Positions 34,739-46,781 of a DNA stretch of 64,000 nt are shown one piece after another; position 1 is the first letter of the stretch, and each line of letters begins with the position of its first letter. The translations under genes were made by a program, and so were the position numbers. The notes below the pieces were generated by a model that was not told the origin of the DNA, made no database searches, and saw nothing but the letters and a program-made list of their open reading frames with translations. Origin of the DNA: Cellulomonas fimi (lineage in GTDB: Bacteria > Actinomycetota > Actinomycetes > Actinomycetales > Cellulomonadaceae); contig NZ_JABCJJ010000001.1 of the NCBI RefSeq assembly GCF_012952065.1, positions 1-64,000 of the forward strand. Reading direction: 5' to 3'.

Positions 34739-35667
34739 CGACCCGTGCCGCACCGACGACCCCCGCCGCGCTGATGGGCACAGCCGCGCCGACGGGCACA
34801 GCCGCGCCGACGGGCACAGCCGCGCCGACGGGCACAGCCCCGCCGACGGGCACAGCCCCGCCGGTCGCGAGCTGGCGCAACGTCGTCGTCTACGTCGCCG
34901 GGGTCCTGCTCCTCGCCGGCGCTGGGGGCGCCTTGATCGCCGGCGGCAACGACGCCGGCGGCCTGCTCTTCATCCTCAGCCCGCTTCTCATGGCCGCGGG
35001 CCTGCGGTGGTTCGGCGGCGACGGCTGGCGCGACGCCGGGCTCCGCCTCCGCGGACCCGCGCGGTGGTACGTCCTCGCGGCGCTGCCGTACCCGTTGATC
35101 TTCGGGGCCGCGCTCGGCCTGGGGATCGCGACCGGGAGCGTCGAGCTGCAGGAGGGCTTCGTGGGGACGTTCGCGCTCGGGCTCGCGACCCAGGCGGTCC
35201 CGCGCCTGGTCTTCGCGTTCTCGGAGGAGCTCGGGTGGCGCGGCTACCTCGAGCCCCGGCTCGCCGCCCTGGGCGTCCGCGCGACCCGTCGGCACCTGCT
35301 GGTGGCCGCGGTCTGGGGCGTCTGGCACGTGCCGTACGTCCTGGCGCTCGACGGCTACACGGACCTGCCGCGCGCGCTCTTCTTCCCGCTCTTCCTCCTC
35401 GCGGTCGTCGCGATGGCGTTCTGGTTCGGGGTGCTGCGCGAGAGGACGGGGAGCGTGTGGCCCGCGGTCCTCGCCCACGGGGTCGGCAACGTGCTCGCCT
35501 ACCCGCTGCTCGACCCGAACGCGGTCCGCATCGACCAGGGGCTCGTGTTCGCGGCTCGTCCCGAGGGTCTCGTCGTGCTGGCGCTGCTCGCCGTGACCGC
35601 CGCGGCCGTGTGGCGGCTCGCGCACGGCGCACCACGCGGGCGCGCGCTGCCCAGGCGGACGCGGTGA
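34735..35667 (+). CDS. CPBP-family intramembrane metalloprotease
   Basis: 310 residues, about eight TM helices. Motif 1 FSEELGWRGYLEPRL (EE-x3-R), motif 2 AAVWGVWHVPYV (His) and motif 3 AVLAHGVGNVLAYP (H-x3-N) are all present, as in CaaX protease/bacteriocin-processing (Abi) proteins. The N-terminal tail is five copies of an 18-bp repeat encoding GTAAPT (~34773-34864). Coupled to the PadR gene. Substrate unknown. Confidence 0.88.
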   Translation: MTTRAAPTTPAALMGTAAPTGTAAPTGTAAPTGTAPPTGTAPPVASWRNVVVYVAGVLLLAGAGGALIAGGNDAGGLLFILSPLLMAAGLRWFGGDGWRDAGLRLRGPARWYVLAALPYPLIFGAALGLGIATGSVELQEGFVGTFALGLATQAVPRLVFAFSEELGWRGYLEPRLAALGVRATRRHLLVAAVWGVWHVPYVLALDGYTDLPRALFFPLFLLAVVAMAFWFGVLRERTGSVWPAVLAHGVGNVLAYPLLDPNAVRIDQGLVFAARPEGLVVLALLAVTAAAVWRLAHGAPRGRALPRRTR

Positions 35668-35696
35668 TCGTGAAGGGCTCGCGCGGATCGGGCGCT

Positions 35697-35764
35697 GAGT
35701 TCGCTGGTCGGGTGTCGAGTTCGCCGATCCGGACCAGCGAACTGGCCCCCGGACCAGCGAACTC
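35697..35764. repeat. Double inverted repeat between CPBP and PH-domain genes
   Basis: Motif AGTTCGCTGGTC occurs at 35698 and, imperfectly, at 35718; its complement GACCAGCGAACT occurs at 35732 and 35752. Each pair is spaced 20 bp, so the two ~34-nt halves form one long hairpin around 35731. It may end CPBP transcription; the internal duplication of the motif is unusual for a plain terminator. Confidence 0.75.
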
Positions 35765-35779
35765 GCATAGGTTCGCCGC

Positions 35780-36154
35780 GTGATCGACTTCGCCGACGAC
35801 CCGCTCGTCAAGCTCTCGCCCTGGGAGCTGTTCCACGCGCAGGAGGAGCTCGAGGACATCCTGCTCGAGGACGAGGTGCTGCACCTCGCGTTCAAGGGGA
35901 TCCGCGACTCGGTGACGTTCACCAGCCGCCGGATCGTGTCGCTCAACGTCCAGGGGATCACCGGCCGGCGCAAGGACTACACATCGCTGCCGTACAGCCG
36001 CATCCAGGCGTTCTCGATCGAGACGGCGGGCACGCTGGACCTGGGCTCCGAGCTCGAGCTGTGGTTCGCGGGCCTCGGTGCGGTGCGGCTGCAGTTCAGC
36101 CGGGGCGTCGACATCCGGAACGTGAGCCGCCTGATCGGCGAGAAGGTGATGTGA
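35780..36154 (+). CDS. Bacterial PH-domain protein
   Basis: 124 residues, GTG start. HLAFKGIRDSVTFTSRRIVSLNVQG, RRKDYTSLPYSRIQAFSIETAG and LDLGSELELWFAG match the YvbH/bPH_1 fold. No TM segment or signal peptide. Ends with RNVSRLIGEKVM. Role unknown in the family. Confidence 0.88.
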   Translation: MIDFADDPLVKLSPWELFHAQEELEDILLEDEVLHLAFKGIRDSVTFTSRRIVSLNVQGITGRRKDYTSLPYSRIQAFSIETAGTLDLGSELELWFAGLGAVRLQFSRGVDIRNVSRLIGEKVM

Positions 36155-36354
36155 GGGGCGCGTATCAGGCTGGCCTCGGCCGGCTCCTCCGCGTGTGACG
36201 ACCGGTCCGACCGTCGGTGGTGACGATCGGACCCACGCCGGGATCCCGTCGCCACGGCGCCGGGACCCCACCAGGCCCGCAGCTCGTCCGCTCCGGGCTC
36301 CGAAGTGCCGCCACGCCCGGCGGGGGAGGGCCGGGCTCCCAGGAGGGGTGCGTC

Positions 36355-36936
36355 ATGCGCCGTCGATCCGCCGTCAGCCGTCGGTCCACCACGGTGGTGG
36401 TGCTGCTGTCCCTGCTCGCAGGTCTGAGCCTGCTCATCGCGCCGAGTGCCTCGGCGCATCCCTACTGCGGCCAGGTGTGGGGGTCGCAGGAGCGGTCGGC
36501 GGGGGACTACTCCTCCGGCTACCTCACGAACATCCGATCCGGGCGGCACGCGTGCTACGACCGGCTCGTGCTCGACGTCGACGCCCCGCTGACCGCCTGG
36601 TCCGTGCGCTACGTCGACGAGATCGTGCAGGACGGCTCGGGCTTCACGGTTCCCGTGCGCGGCGGAGCCACGCTCGAGGTGATTGTCCGGGTGAACGTCG
36701 CGGAGTCGTCTCCCCTGTACTCGACGAGCACCGGGACGATCATCGACCCGGTCGGGTACCGGACGTTCCGGGACGTCGTCTGGGCCGGCAGCTTCGAGGC
36801 CGTCACCACGGTCGGGCTGGGCGTGCGGGCCCGACTGCCCTTCCGGGCCTTCGTGCTGCCGGGCCCGGGTGAGGGCTCCCGGCTCGTGGTCGACGTCGGG
36901 CACCGGTGGTGCGCGTCAGGTCAGCGCGTGTGCTGA
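36355..36936 (+). CDS. Secreted AMIN-like domain protein
   Basis: 193 residues; the ATG follows AGGAGGGG. Signal peptide with hydrophobic VVVLLSLLAGLSLLIAPSASA. Mature region HACYDRLVLDVDAPLTAWSVRYVDEI, DPVGYRTFRDVVWAGSFEAVTTVGLGV matches actinobacterial AMIN-like proteins. Four mature Cys may form disulfides. Probable cell-envelope binding role by family. The 200 bp before it hold no supported gene. Confidence 0.82.
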   Translation: MRRRSAVSRRSTTVVVLLSLLAGLSLLIAPSASAHPYCGQVWGSQERSAGDYSSGYLTNIRSGRHACYDRLVLDVDAPLTAWSVRYVDEIVQDGSGFTVPVRGGATLEVIVRVNVAESSPLYSTSTGTIIDPVGYRTFRDVVWAGSFEAVTTVGLGVRARLPFRAFVLPGPGEGSRLVVDVGHRWCASGQRVC

Positions 36937-36960
36937 CCGGGTCGTCCACCGATCGACGCA

Positions 36961-36989
36961 CGACCCGCCGTCCCCCAGGCGGCGGGTCG
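36961..36989 (+). terminator. Terminator after the AMIN-like gene
   Basis: CGACCCGCCG (36961-36970), 9-nt loop, exact complement at 36980-36989; 25 bp past the stop. Confidence 0.75.
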
Positions 36990-37008
36990 CGCGCTCCACG
37001 AACCACGA

Positions 37009-37040
37009 CGGGCCGGCCCGGGTGATCCCGGACCGGCCCG
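37009..37040 (-). terminator. Terminator of the GH3 gene
   Basis: Arms 37009-37022 and 37027-37040 pair over 14 bp around a 4-nt loop with one imperfect position. That position is a G-U pair only in minus-strand RNA, matching the direction of the GH3 gene. Confidence 0.75.
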
Positions 37041-37106
37041 CCGCGATTCGAGCGTGAGGACGTCAGCTCAGGAGGTCCGCTCAGGACCTCGGCTCAGGAC
37101 CTCGGC

Positions 37107-39464
37107 TCAGTACGTCAACCCGTGACCGAACGGGAACAGCGCCCCGTCGGTCGTCTCGTCGTACCCAGGCAGGTCGCTGTACTGCTCCTCGATGGCCTTC
37201 CGCGTGCCGGCGAGCGCGAACGGCATCCGGCCCTGCGGCGCCACCTTGCCCGAGAGCACGTCGAACAGCGCGGTGTCGCTGACCCCGAAGCCCGCGACGA
37301 TCGCGCCGGCGTCGCGCAGGCCGCTCGCCTCGTCGAGCACGTACGGCTGGCGGAAGTAGACGTGCAGGACGACCTTGCTCGGGTCGTCCGCCTCCGCCAT
37401 GACCTGCTTGATCGTGTCGAGCGACGGGGTGATCTGCCACGACTGCGACTCCGCCATCCCGGTGAAGTCGAGCATGCTCGTCTCCCACGGGAAGGAGCCG
37501 CCGAAGCCCAGCCGGTCGTCCGTGCACTCCTCGGCGCCGTACGAGACGCACGCGTCCGCCTCGCCGTACGGGCTCTGGCCGTCGAGGCCGGCGACGCCGT
37601 CGAGCACGATCGGGTTGGTGTACTCGGGGTTGAGCCCGGTGGCGGGGTCGTCGCTCGCGTAGGTCCGGGTGACCGCGCGGTTCACGCCGGCCGTGATCGA
37701 GATGACGACGCGGTCGTAGCCCGCGGCGCTCGGCCGGGCGGCCGGGTCCTCGGTGTTCCCGTTCGTGAGGTCGTAGCCGTACTCGGCGACCGTCTCCTCG
37801 TTGAAGTCGCCCAGCAGGTAGACCGAGGAGCCGTCCGGGATCGGCAGCGTCGCGCCCTCGGGCGTCTCCTCGTTCTGCAGCAGGACGAGGGACTTGCGCT
37901 GCACGTCCATGCCCACGGCACGGTTCGCCTCGTTTCCGACCGTCGCGGTGGCCACGTCCTCGTCGACGTAGGGGTCGTCGAACAGGCCCATCTGGAACAT
38001 CGGAGTGAGCAGGCGCTCGGCCGCCCGGTCCACACGCTCCTCGGTGACCAGGCCTTGCTCGACCAGGTCGATGATGACCTGCACGTCGTTGAAGCCGGAC
38101 AGCGCGTCCGTGCCGCTGTTGATCGCCGCGGCGACCCGCTCGGGGACCGTGGCCTCCTCCAGCCCCCAGGCCCGGTCCTCGATGATGCCGGTGTCGGAGT
38201 TGACGTACCCCCGGAACCCGAGCTGCTCGCGGAGCAGGCCGTTGATCGTCTGGTCCGAGAACGCGAAGCCGACCTCGTCGTACGCGACGCCGTCGTACTC
38301 CAGGTCCACCGGCACGCCGTAGTACGGCATGATCGCCGAGACGCCGGCGTCGATCGCCGCCTCGAACGGCTTGAGGCTGTCCCCGAACCCGCCGCCCGGG
38401 TACACCTGGGTCTTGCCGAACGCGTAGTGCGGGTCCAGGCCGAGCTCCTGGGAGCCGCCGCCGGGGAAGTGCTTCATGGTGAGCGCGACGTCGGACTCCG
38501 GGCTGAGCGAGGTCCCCGTCCGCGGATCGACCTCCGGGCCCTGCAACGTCTGGACCAGCGTCCGCATGATGTTGGCGTTGAGGTCGGCGTTCTCGGTGAA
38601 CGTCTCGTGCGTGCGGTACCAGCGCGGCTCGGTCGAGAGGTCCGCCATGTAGCCGTACATGCCGCGCAGGCCGATCGAGCGCCACTCGTCGCCCATGACC
38701 TCGGCGAAGTCCTCGACGACGGACATGTCGCCTGTCGTCGCCTCCCCGGCCGTGCTCGCCTGCTCGCCGAGGGCGGCCGCAGCGATGCCGGCCTCCTTGG
38801 GGAACGCGGTCATGGCGCCGGCCGACTCGTTGATGCCCTCGCGGGCGTCCGGGTCGATGTGGTTGCGCGCGTTGGACTTGAAGAGCGCCGGGATGCCGAG
38901 TCGCGTGCCCTCGGCCAGCTCCTGGACCTCGTTCATGAACGACGCCGCCTCGGCCGGCGTCACGCTGGTCGACGCGCTGAAGCCGCCGCCCGGCTGTCCG
39001 CAGACCGCCTGGTCCGGGCTCGTCACGGTGTTCCGGAAGATGAACCGGTGCATGAACTCCTGGTTGATGAACTGCGCGGCGTTCTCCCCGGCGACGCCTC
39101 GCTTCCCGTCCCTGCACTCGGCGTTGAGCGTGTCGACCAGCATGAGGCCGGCCTTCTCCTCGAGCGTCATCTGCCGGACGAGGTCCTTGACGCGCTGGCC
39201 CGTCTTGACGCGCCAGTTCTCGTACGTGTCGACCTTGCCGTTGGCGTTGAGGTCGCGGTACTGCCGCTTGCCACGCTCGATGATCGGCTTGACCCGCGAC
39301 TCCACCTGGACGATGTCGCCGCCGGGCTGCGGGCGGTCCTTGTCCTTGCCACCCGCGAAGCCGGGCGGTGCCGCGACCGCGCCGCCCGCCATGGCCACCG
39401 CCAGCGGGATCGCCACGGCGAGCCCGACGAGCGCTCTCTTCCTCGAACGCTGAACGTTCCGCAT
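37107..39464 (-). CDS. Secreted glycoside hydrolase family 3 protein (beta-glucosidase-like)
   Basis: 785 residues. Basic N-terminus and signal peptide (ALVGLAVAIPLAVAMAGGAVA). GH3 N-domain with MTLEEKAGLM, ALTMKHFPGGGSQELG, and the nucleophile Asp in GYVNSDTGIIED; C-terminal domain ends LPGYDETTDGALFPFGHGLTY, the typical GH3 end. It is extracellular and probably hydrolyses beta-linked oligosaccharides. The exact sugar cannot be deduced. Not a short NagZ-type enzyme. Confidence 0.9.
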   Translation of the reverse strand: MRNVQRSRKRALVGLAVAIPLAVAMAGGAVAAPPGFAGGKDKDRPQPGGDIVQVESRVKPIIERGKRQYRDLNANGKVDTYENWRVKTGQRVKDLVRQMTLEEKAGLMLVDTLNAECRDGKRGVAGENAAQFINQEFMHRFIFRNTVTSPDQAVCGQPGGGFSASTSVTPAEAASFMNEVQELAEGTRLGIPALFKSNARNHIDPDAREGINESAGAMTAFPKEAGIAAAALGEQASTAGEATTGDMSVVEDFAEVMGDEWRSIGLRGMYGYMADLSTEPRWYRTHETFTENADLNANIMRTLVQTLQGPEVDPRTGTSLSPESDVALTMKHFPGGGSQELGLDPHYAFGKTQVYPGGGFGDSLKPFEAAIDAGVSAIMPYYGVPVDLEYDGVAYDEVGFAFSDQTINGLLREQLGFRGYVNSDTGIIEDRAWGLEEATVPERVAAAINSGTDALSGFNDVQVIIDLVEQGLVTEERVDRAAERLLTPMFQMGLFDDPYVDEDVATATVGNEANRAVGMDVQRKSLVLLQNEETPEGATLPIPDGSSVYLLGDFNEETVAEYGYDLTNGNTEDPAARPSAAGYDRVVISITAGVNRAVTRTYASDDPATGLNPEYTNPIVLDGVAGLDGQSPYGEADACVSYGAEECTDDRLGFGGSFPWETSMLDFTGMAESQSWQITPSLDTIKQVMAEADDPSKVVLHVYFRQPYVLDEASGLRDAGAIVAGFGVSDTALFDVLSGKVAPQGRMPFALAGTRKAIEEQYSDLPGYDETTDGALFPFGHGLTY

Positions 39465-39796
39465 CGCTGTCTCCTTTGACGTGCGGCGACGGAGGCGTGC
39501 GCTGTTCGCCTGCCCCCGGCGGTCGTGCTGACGCCCTCCGTGAATCCGGACGGACTGCCCAGAGCGTGCGTGCCGGGACGGACCGCGGCAAGGAGTTGCC
39601 GCGAGTTGCCTCCGCGTCTGCGAGCGAAACCGCCGCTCGGTGCACGTCCGCCGCGCACGTGCTCCAGGTGCTCAAGGAGGCCACGCGCGATGTCCGCGGA
39701 GTGCGAGAGACTCGTCCCGAGCGCCCGGTGGAGCCCGACGCGACGCCGGCGGACCAGTAGCAGGCTCGGGTCCCGACCCGGCCGGAGGGAGATCGC
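39465..39796. other. Divergent intergenic region GH3/nfo, no gene seen
   Basis: 332 bp that must hold the GH3 and nfo promoters. Short open frames here lack a start with a ribosome site or family sequence. I see no clear LacI-type palindrome or other operator. Confidence 0.5.
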
Positions 39797-40558
39797 ATGG
39801 CGCTGATCGGTGCCCACGTCCGCGGTGACGACCCGGTGGCCGCGGCGGCCGAGGTCGACGCGCAGTCCGTGCAGATCTTCCTCGCCGACCCGCAGGGCTG
39901 GAAGAAGCCGGTGCCACGCGACGACGCCGAGGCGCTCCTCGCGTCCGGGCTCGGCATCTACGCGCACGCGCCGTACCTCGTCAACGTCGCGTCGACGAAC
40001 AACAAGATCCGGATCCCCAGCCGGAACATGATCGCCCAGCACGCGGCGGCCGGGGCGGAGCTCGGCGTGCGCGGGCTCATCGTGCACGGGGGGCACGTGG
40101 GCGACGGCGACGACATCGCGGTCGGCGTCGACAACTGGCGCAAGACGTTCGCGCGCGCGACGTTCCCGGTGCGGGTCCTGGTCGAGAACACCGCGGGCGG
40201 CGAGAACGCGTGCGCCCGGACGCTCGACCGGCTCGCGATGCTGTGGGACGCGATCGGCCAGTACGACGTCGGGCTGTGCCTCGACACCTGCCACGCGTGG
40301 GCCGCGGGGGAGGACCTCGAGACGCTCGTCGAGCGGGTCATGGCGATCACCGGCCGGGTCGACCTCGTGCACGCCAACAGCTCGCGCGACCCGCACGGGT
40401 CGGGCCGCGACCGGCACGCGAGCTTCGCCACGGGGGAGATCCCGCCCGAGCTGATCGCCCACGTCGTGCGCGAGGCGCGGTGCGACGTCGTCGTCGAGAC
40501 GCCGGGGGAACGTCAGGCCGAGGACATCGCCTTCCTCCGGGCGGCGCTCGCCGGCTGA
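39797..40558 (+). CDS. nfo: Deoxyribonuclease IV (apurinic endonuclease)
   Basis: 253 residues. AP endonuclease of base-excision repair with a three-zinc TIM barrel. Metal ligands visible in IYAHAPYLVN, LIVHGGHVG, VLVENTAGG, GLCLDTCHAWA, DLVHANSSRDPHGSGRDRHA and VVVETPG. Complete. ATG after a GGAGGGAGA site. Confidence 0.93.
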   Translation: MALIGAHVRGDDPVAAAAEVDAQSVQIFLADPQGWKKPVPRDDAEALLASGLGIYAHAPYLVNVASTNNKIRIPSRNMIAQHAAAGAELGVRGLIVHGGHVGDGDDIAVGVDNWRKTFARATFPVRVLVENTAGGENACARTLDRLAMLWDAIGQYDVGLCLDTCHAWAAGEDLETLVERVMAITGRVDLVHANSSRDPHGSGRDRHASFATGEIPPELIAHVVREARCDVVVETPGERQAEDIAFLRAALAG

Positions 40559-40624
40559 CCGCACCGACCACGGGTCGGCCTGCGGCGGGCGCGACGGTGG
40601 ACGCAGAGGTTCGACCCGTCGGCC

Positions 40625-41473
40625 GTGCACGACGGCGCGGCCAAGTCGGGGCAGGCCGTCGCCAGGGCGGTGGTCGAGGTGGTGCGACGGCTCCTCGACG
40701 CCGCTCCTGCCACGGACGGCCGGGTCGTCGCGGTCGGTGTGGGCGCGACCGGGCTGGCGTCGCTCGCGGCGGACCGGGCGCTGCTCGCGGCGCGCCTGTG
40801 CGAGCTCACCGGCGCCGAGCGCGTCGCGCTCGCTGCCGATGCGCTCACCGCGCACCTCGGTGCGCTCGACGGCGCGCCCGGTGCCGTCCTGGCCGTCGGC
40901 ACCGGGGTGGTCGCGTTGGGCCGAACGACCGACGGTGCATGGTTCCGGAGCGACGGCTGGGGTCCGATCCTGGGTGACCGCGGCGGGGCGGCATGGCTGG
41001 GCGTCGAGGGCCTGCGGTGCGCCCTCGAGGCGTACGACGGACGGGACCCTGGCGGCGCCGCGCTGCTCGCCGGGGCGCGGGAGGTGCTCGGCGACCCGGA
41101 GGACTGGCCCCGCACCGTCCACGAGCGGCCGGACCCGGCGACGCTGCTCGCGTCCGTCGCGCCCGTCGTGACGGCGCTGGCCGAGGCCCGGGACCCCGAC
41201 GCCGTGCGGATCGTCGCCGAGGCGGGGCGCTCGCTCGCGGCGACCGCGTCGTCGGTGCTACGGGGCGGCGTCCCGCCGACGCTCGCGTGCGTCGGCGGGG
41301 TCATGGGCGTCCCGGTCGTGGACGCGTCGGTCCGTCGTCACCTCGCGGCGCTGCGGCCCGACGTCCAGCGAGCCGCGCCCGTGGGTGATCCGCTGGCGGG
41401 CAGCGTCACGCTCGCGCGCCAGCTGTGGTCTCGCGACGTGACCGAGCCGGTCGAGGGTCTGCTGTGGACGTGA
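40625..41473 (+). CDS. BadF/GlcNAc-kinase-type ASKHA protein lacking the first phosphate loop
   Basis: 282 residues. GATGLASLAADRALL, VLAVGTGVVALGRT, WGPILGDRGGAAWLGVEGLRCALEAYDGR and the late GGVMGVP motif fit BadF/BadG or N-acetylglucosamine kinase proteins. The N-terminal DGGGTKT strand-turn that binds ATP phosphates, normally ~40 residues further upstream, is absent in every frame of the 66-bp gap after nfo. Either a 5'-truncated gene or a degenerate kinase. Coupled to the next gene by overlap. Confidence 0.65.
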   Translation: MHDGAAKSGQAVARAVVEVVRRLLDAAPATDGRVVAVGVGATGLASLAADRALLAARLCELTGAERVALAADALTAHLGALDGAPGAVLAVGTGVVALGRTTDGAWFRSDGWGPILGDRGGAAWLGVEGLRCALEAYDGRDPGGAALLAGAREVLGDPEDWPRTVHERPDPATLLASVAPVVTALAEARDPDAVRIVAEAGRSLAATASSVLRGGVPPTLACVGGVMGVPVVDASVRRHLAALRPDVQRAAPVGDPLAGSVTLARQLWSRDVTEPVEGLLWT

Positions 41474-42651
41474 CCGCCGGGGGCGAGGCCGTGCCGGCGC
41501 GTGCGGGAAGGCGCGTGGAGAGGCGCGTGGAGCGGGCCGTGGTGCGGGTCCTGGAAGAAGCGCGAGCCGCCGGGCTCGCCGGGCTCGCCGGGCTCGCCGC
41601 GCTCCCCGGGACGGCGGTGTCGGTGGCGGTGTCGGTGCGGGGCGCGGGTGTCGTGCGGGTCCGTCGCGGCACGCCGGCGGGTGACGACGGCGAGCCGCTG
41701 GGCGCCGGCACCCTGTTCGACCTCGCGTCCCTCACCAAGGTCTTCGTCGCGGTCGCGGCCTTGTCGATCGCGCAGGACGGGCTCGTGGGGCTCGACGACC
41801 CGGTCTCGGAGCTGCTGCCGGTCGGTTCTGGGGCGGGTGCCGGGCGCATCACGCTGCGACACCTCCTGACGCACACCGCCGGGCTTCCGCCGTCCTCGAC
41901 CCTGTGGCGCGAGGAGTCCGAGCCCGAGCGGCTCCTCGAGCGGGCGCTCGCCACGCCGCTCGACGCAGCTCCCGGTGGGCACGAGTACTCGTGCCTCGGC
42001 TACGTCGCCGCGGGCCGGGTGCTCGAGATCGCCACCGGAACGCCCCTCGACGTCCTCGTCGAGCGCCGGGTGCTGGACCCGCTCGGCGCCATGACCGCGC
42101 GGTTCGGGCCGGTCGCCGCCCGCGAGGCCGTCGCGACCGAGGCCCAGCCTGGCCGCGGCGTCGTGCGCGGTGAGGTCCACGACGAACTGGCCCACGGCCT
42201 CGCTCGTCCGGTCGGCAACGCCGGGCTGTTCGGCACTGCCGACGACGTGCTGGCGCTCGGTGAGCTCCTGCGCGGCGGCGGCGACAGAGGAGCGGCCCGG
42301 GTGCTGCACCCCGACTGGATGCCGCTGCTCCGGGAGCCTGCGGTCGTGGACGGTGGTGCGGTCGTCGGTCGCGGGGCTGTCGTGGGCGGCGGAGACGATC
42401 GGAGCCGCTACGGCCAGGCGGTCGGGCTCCGGGTCGCCGATCGGGATTTCATGGGCGGGGTGGACGGCGTCGGGCACACGGGCTTCACGGGCACGTCGCT
42501 CGTCGTCGACCCGCAGCGGCGCACGGTCACGGTTCTCCTCATGAACGCGGTCCACCCCTCGCGCGAGGGAGTCGACCTGCGTCCTCTGCGGCGCAGGCTT
42601 GCCGACGCGGTCGCCGCCTCCGTGGACGGAACGGCCGGCGGAGGGGCGTAG
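41464..42651 (+). CDS. Serine hydrolase, beta-lactamase/PBP4-like (class C fold)
   Basis: 395 residues from GTG 41464, 6 nt after GAGGG and overlapping the previous stop; GTG 41470 is an alternative. Nucleophile motif FDLASLTKVF (S-x-x-K), YSCLGY in the second position and GHTGFTGTS as the third. The N-terminal region holds an LAG repeat. No signal peptide or lipobox, so probably cytoplasmic. The kinase neighbour suggests a cell-wall-fragment role; that is inference. Confidence 0.83.
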   Translation: MDVTAGGEAVPARAGRRVERRVERAVVRVLEEARAAGLAGLAGLAALPGTAVSVAVSVRGAGVVRVRRGTPAGDDGEPLGAGTLFDLASLTKVFVAVAALSIAQDGLVGLDDPVSELLPVGSGAGAGRITLRHLLTHTAGLPPSSTLWREESEPERLLERALATPLDAAPGGHEYSCLGYVAAGRVLEIATGTPLDVLVERRVLDPLGAMTARFGPVAAREAVATEAQPGRGVVRGEVHDELAHGLARPVGNAGLFGTADDVLALGELLRGGGDRGAARVLHPDWMPLLREPAVVDGGAVVGRGAVVGGGDDRSRYGQAVGLRVADRDFMGGVDGVGHTGFTGTSLVVDPQRRTVTVLLMNAVHPSREGVDLRPLRRRLADAVAASVDGTAGGGA

Positions 42652-42758
42652 CGCTCGGTCCGGCCCGCCGGGTCGCGCCGGCCGCGTTGTCGGCCGTGTC
42701 ATACAGCCGCGTCGTACAGCCGCGCCATCGAGCCGTCCACAAGCCGAAAGAATGGTTA

Positions 42759-42776
42759 AGAATCCACAAGGATTCT
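42759..42776. terminator. AT-rich hairpin after the serine-hydrolase gene
   Basis: AGAATCC (42759-42765), loop ACAA, GGATTCT (42770-42776), followed by CCTTCCT. It lies in an unusually AT-rich patch of the 257-bp gap before the HNH gene; a promoter role for that gene is equally possible. Confidence 0.45.
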
Positions 42777-42908
42777 CCTTCCTGGAGGGACGCTGGTGGC
42801 ATTCGGGGGCGCGTCGAAGGCATTGTCAGTGGCCCGCACTACGGTATTTCTCGGAAGGCGTCGGGTGGGTGCCGAGTCCGCGACAGTGCGACCGATCGGA
42901 GGCGATGG

Positions 42909-46293
<3,385 letters not shown>

Positions 46294-46316
46294 GGTGGCT
46301 CCTCGGTCAGGGGCGG

Positions 46317-46694
46317 TCAGAGGTCCGGGAGCAGGTCGTAGAAGATCGCCGCCTGGACCGCGATCGCCGCGAGTCCCACGACGACGAGCGACCAGACCGC
46401 GCCACGGACCGTGCGAGCGACCCTGACGTTGGACTCGGTCAGTCGGGCTGCGACGTGCATGGTCAGCCGCGACTGGGTGCGGTCCGCGATGTCGTTGGTG
46501 CTCTGCAGGTCTTTGACGAGGTCCGCATGCAGGTAGGTCAGGCTCCCGAACAGCGCTGCGTCCCGCGCGGCCACATCGCTGCTGAGCAGCGCGCGCGCCT
46601 CCTTGATCAGCTTGAGCGTGCTGACCTGGTGCTCGGTCACGCGGTCGTTGAGCGCACGGAGCGCGTTCTCGCCGTCGAGCCCGCTGGGTTTCAT
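46317..46694 (-). CDS. Coiled-coil protein with C-terminal membrane anchor
   Basis: 125 residues from ATG 46694 (an upstream ATG at 46775 is in frame). Helical region (about 10-85) rich in Leu/Glu/Asp, then one TM helix (VWSLVVVGLAAIAVQAAIFY) ending LLPDL. No family recognised. Lies 23 bp downstream of uidA on the same strand. Confidence 0.6.
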   Translation of the reverse strand: MKPSGLDGENALRALNDRVTEHQVSTLKLIKEARALLSSDVAARDAALFGSLTYLHADLVKDLQSTNDIADRTQSRLTMHVAARLTESNVRVARTVRGAVWSLVVVGLAAIAVQAAIFYDLLPDL

Positions 46695-46781
46695 GCGTCC
46701 ACTCCGTCGTCGCAGCAGAGGGCCGTCATTGTGTCGCATCCGGAGACGAAAAGGGGGCAGACGGGCCGAGATCATGACCGC

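Noticed and set aside
37122-39479. 785-codon frame opposite the GH3 gene
   Set aside because: Shadow frame of the GH3 gene, which has a signal peptide and catalytic motifs.
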